From the NCBI GenBank assembly GCA_040384625.1, contig JAZKIW010000130.1, forward strand, positions 1 to 64,000: DNA of 64,000 nucleotides, read 5' to 3'. The position numbers and the translations under genes were made by a program. Below are positions 60,741 to 64,000 of the stretch, piece after piece. The stretch comes from CADEEN01 sp040384625 (GTDB taxonomy: Bacteria; Pseudomonadota; Gammaproteobacteria; Burkholderiales; Burkholderiaceae_C). The notes under the pieces were generated by a model. The model was not told the origin of the DNA. It saw nothing but the letters and a program-made list of their open reading frames with translations, and made no database searches. How positions within the stretch are numbered: the first letter of the stretch is position 1; every line of letters starts with the position of its first letter.

Positions 60741-60768
60741 AGTATAGGAGAACGGCCGGCGTTGTAAG
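60741..60768 (-). promoter_or_regulatory. Candidate sigma-70-type promoter for the STAS operon
   Basis: On the minus strand CTTACA (60768-60763) and TATACT (60746-60741) are separated by 16 bases. A transcript from here would begin near 60733 and place the TTG codon at 60689 about 45 bases downstream. Confidence 0.4.
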
Positions 60769-60795
60769 CACCGGCAAGCAACATCTTCGCTCGCG

Positions 60796-61857
60796 TCAGG
60801 CTGTCCCGGCGCCGGGCCCTCTCGCTTCGGCCAACTGTCTGCGCCGGACCTCTCCCTGGCGCGCGAACATCCAGCCGGGGTACTCCGCCGGCAAGCGGCT
60901 GACTTCGTCCAGCGCGCGCAACTCGTCCGCACTCAGGACGACCTGGGTTGCGGCCAGGTTGTCGGCCAGTTGATCCGGGCGCTTGGCGCCGACGATGACC
61001 GTCGTGACCTGGGGCTGGTGCAGCAGCCAGGCCAGCGCGATCTGCGCCACCGACACGCCGTGCATCTCGGCGATAGGACGCATGGCGTCGACGCAGTCGA
61101 ACGCCCGTTCGCGATCGACCGGCGGGAAATCGAACTTGCTGCGCCGGCTGCCCTCTTCGGCCTTCTGGTCGCGCCCGAACTTGCCACTCAGCAAACCGCC
61201 GGCAAGCGGGCTCCAGACCATCAGGCCGACCCCCTCGCTGGCCAGCATCGGCACCAGCTCGCGCTCCAGGTCGCGGCCGGCCACCGTGTAGTAGGCCTGC
61301 AGCGATTCAAAGCGCGACAGCCCCAGCCTTTCCGCCACGCCCAAGGCCTTGACGATCTGCCAGGCCGCCCAGTTCGACACGCCGACATAGCGCACGTGGC
61401 CCTGGCGCACCAGCAGGTCGAGCGCGCGAACGGTCTCTTCGATCGGCGTGGCCGGATCGAAACCGTGGATCTGGTACAGGTCGATGTGTTCGAGCTGAAG
61501 CCGCTTCAGGCTGGCCTTGAGGCCATCGACGATGTGGCCGCGCGAAGCGCCGCGGGCGTTCGGGCCCGGCCCGACCTCGCTGAAGACCTTGGTGGCGACG
61601 ATCACGTTGTCGCGCGGGATCTGCAGGTTCTTCAAGGCCTGGCCGGTGATCTGCTCCGACATCCCGCCGGCGTAGGTGTCGGCGGTGTCGATGAAATTGA
61701 TGCCGGCGTCGACCGCCTGGCCGATCAGGCGCTCGGCCTCGGCCTGCTGCAGGTCACCGATCAGGCCCCACATGCCCGTGCTGCCGCCGAAGGTCATCGT
61801 GCCCAGGCACAGCTCGGAGACGAAGAGGCCGGTCCGGCCGAGGGGTTTGTTGCGCAT
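60796..61857 (-). CDS. Aldo/keto reductase (NADP-dependent, YajO/Gcy-like)
   Basis: 353 residues. Barrel with catalytic tetrad: Asp and Tyr in FIDTADTYAGGMSEQ (near 51-58), Lys in VIVATKVFSEVG and His in DLYQIHGFDPATP. Cofactor-binding end VIVGAKRPDQLADNLAATQV. The type is the general aldehyde/ketone reductase subgroup like YajO. Monocistronic in appearance; a 78-base gap separates it from glmS downstream end. Confidence 0.92.
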   Translation of the reverse strand: MRNKPLGRTGLFVSELCLGTMTFGGSTGMWGLIGDLQQAEAERLIGQAVDAGINFIDTADTYAGGMSEQITGQALKNLQIPRDNVIVATKVFSEVGPGPNARGASRGHIVDGLKASLKRLQLEHIDLYQIHGFDPATPIEETVRALDLLVRQGHVRYVGVSNWAAWQIVKALGVAERLGLSRFESLQAYYTVAGRDLERELVPMLASEGVGLMVWSPLAGGLLSGKFGRDQKAEEGSRRSKFDFPPVDRERAFDCVDAMRPIAEMHGVSVAQIALAWLLHQPQVTTVIVGAKRPDQLADNLAATQVVLSADELRALDEVSRLPAEYPGWMFARQGEVRRRQLAEARGPGAGTA

Positions 61858-61935
61858 GCGTGCTGAGCTCCGGAGATGCTTCAGAGGTCGGGGAATGACC
61901 CCGAAGATAGCAGGCTGCGCGGTTCGGGGAAGGCC

Positions 61936-63801
<1,866 letters not shown>

Positions 63802-63959
63802 GGGTAGAGCCTCGAAGAGTGAGTACAGGACCGCGATGCTAGATGCCCTATGGAGAAATCAGATTTCACATTTCATGCATTCGGTGATTGTTCACACAAT
63901 GAATTCATGTCATTGGATTTTTATTGCACAGTTGACTTTTTCATGCATACTTATTTCTC
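63802..63959. promoter_or_regulatory. AT-rich divergent region between glmS and Lrp-type gene
   Basis: 158 bases between the two start codons; the part from about 63850 to 63959 is much richer in A and T than the rest of the window. TTTCATGCAT occurs at 63871-63880 and 63939-63948, and TTCATG a third time at 63904. TTGCAC and CATACT (63924-63929 and 63946-63951) are spaced 16 bases apart and could drive the Lrp gene. The repeats are candidate binding sites for the Lrp-type protein. Confidence 0.5.
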
Positions 63960-64000
63960 ATGATCGACATCGACGATACCGACCTGCGCCTGCTCGACCT
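63960..64000 (+). CDS. Lrp/AsnC-family regulator, N-terminal fragment (3' end outside window)
   Basis: Only 13 complete codons are visible: MIDIDDTDLRLLD. This is the usual start of Lrp/AsnC proteins (an acidic IDxxDxxLLxLL). The gene is divergent from glmS, which is where such a regulator often lies in Burkholderiales. Everything beyond is outside the window. Confidence 0.7.
   Translation, partial: MIDIDDTDLRLLD

Overview
The window is GC-rich chromosomal DNA, coding almost throughout, with many 4-bp ATGA, GTGA or TGATG gene overlaps. The gene content points to a betaproteobacterium of the order Burkholderiales: three orphan Bug/TctC-type binding proteins, a branched-chain-type ABC cluster with CoA ligases, a general secretion (type II) operon, an OsmU-type osmoprotectant ABC system, and glmS next to an Lrp/AsnC regulator. 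No phage, transposase, CRISPR array, rRNA or tRNA gene was seen. The order is an inference from gene families; the sequence alone does not fix the genus.

Layout. 1-1774: 3' end of ilvA, then a divergent CobT-like gene. 1795-13084: type II secretion system, with gspC on the minus strand and gspG-H-I-J-K-L-M-N-D-E-F on the plus strand. 13097-20863: two very small membrane or secreted proteins, a single-domain globin, an OmpR regulator with a PAS hybrid kinase, a Lon-like AAA+ ATPase, a secreted beta-helix protein, a cN-I type 5'-nucleotidase and a Crp/Fnr regulator. 20989-29552: plus-strand uptake and activation cluster with an acyl-CoA synthetase, a five-gene branched-chain-type ABC transporter, a 100-residue unknown and a PaaK-like ligase. 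29572-37334: catabolic-looking island with two alpha/beta hydrolases, three Bug proteins, a ModA-like protein, a GntR regulator, an FAH-family hydrolase and a GlcG-like protein. 37453-44456: methyltransferase, osmoprotectant ABC operon, aldo/keto reductase, MFS transporter, and a secreted protein with Ca-binding-like repeats. 44615-52497: HD-GYP protein, then a long minus-strand run holding a Ugp/Mal-type sugar ABC transporter (interrupted by a palindromic repeat element), an inositol-phosphatase-like enzyme, a membrane protein, a lipoprotein and an MliC-family lipoprotein. 52526-55677: MATE transporter and an ABC-2 exporter. 55667-60689: a signalling locus with an RsbW-like kinase, FecR protein, OmpA lipoprotein, CHASE2-PP2C phosphatase, MBL-fold hydrolase and STAS protein. 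60796-64000: aldo/keto reductase, glmS, and the first codons of an Lrp-family regulator.

How the parts work together. The type II operon is nearly complete; the prepilin peptidase must lie elsewhere. The 20989-29552 cluster looks like import of a carboxylic acid followed by CoA activation, with a divergent Crp/Fnr regulator as its probable controller. The 29572-36845 island looks like binding-protein capture of organic acids plus hydrolysis of esters and acylpyruvate-like intermediates under a GntR repressor. The locus most deserving follow-up is 55667-60689: all three core parts of a partner-switching system (STAS, serine kinase, PP2C) sit with an envelope FecR/OmpA pair and an MBL enzyme, and no sigma factor is present.
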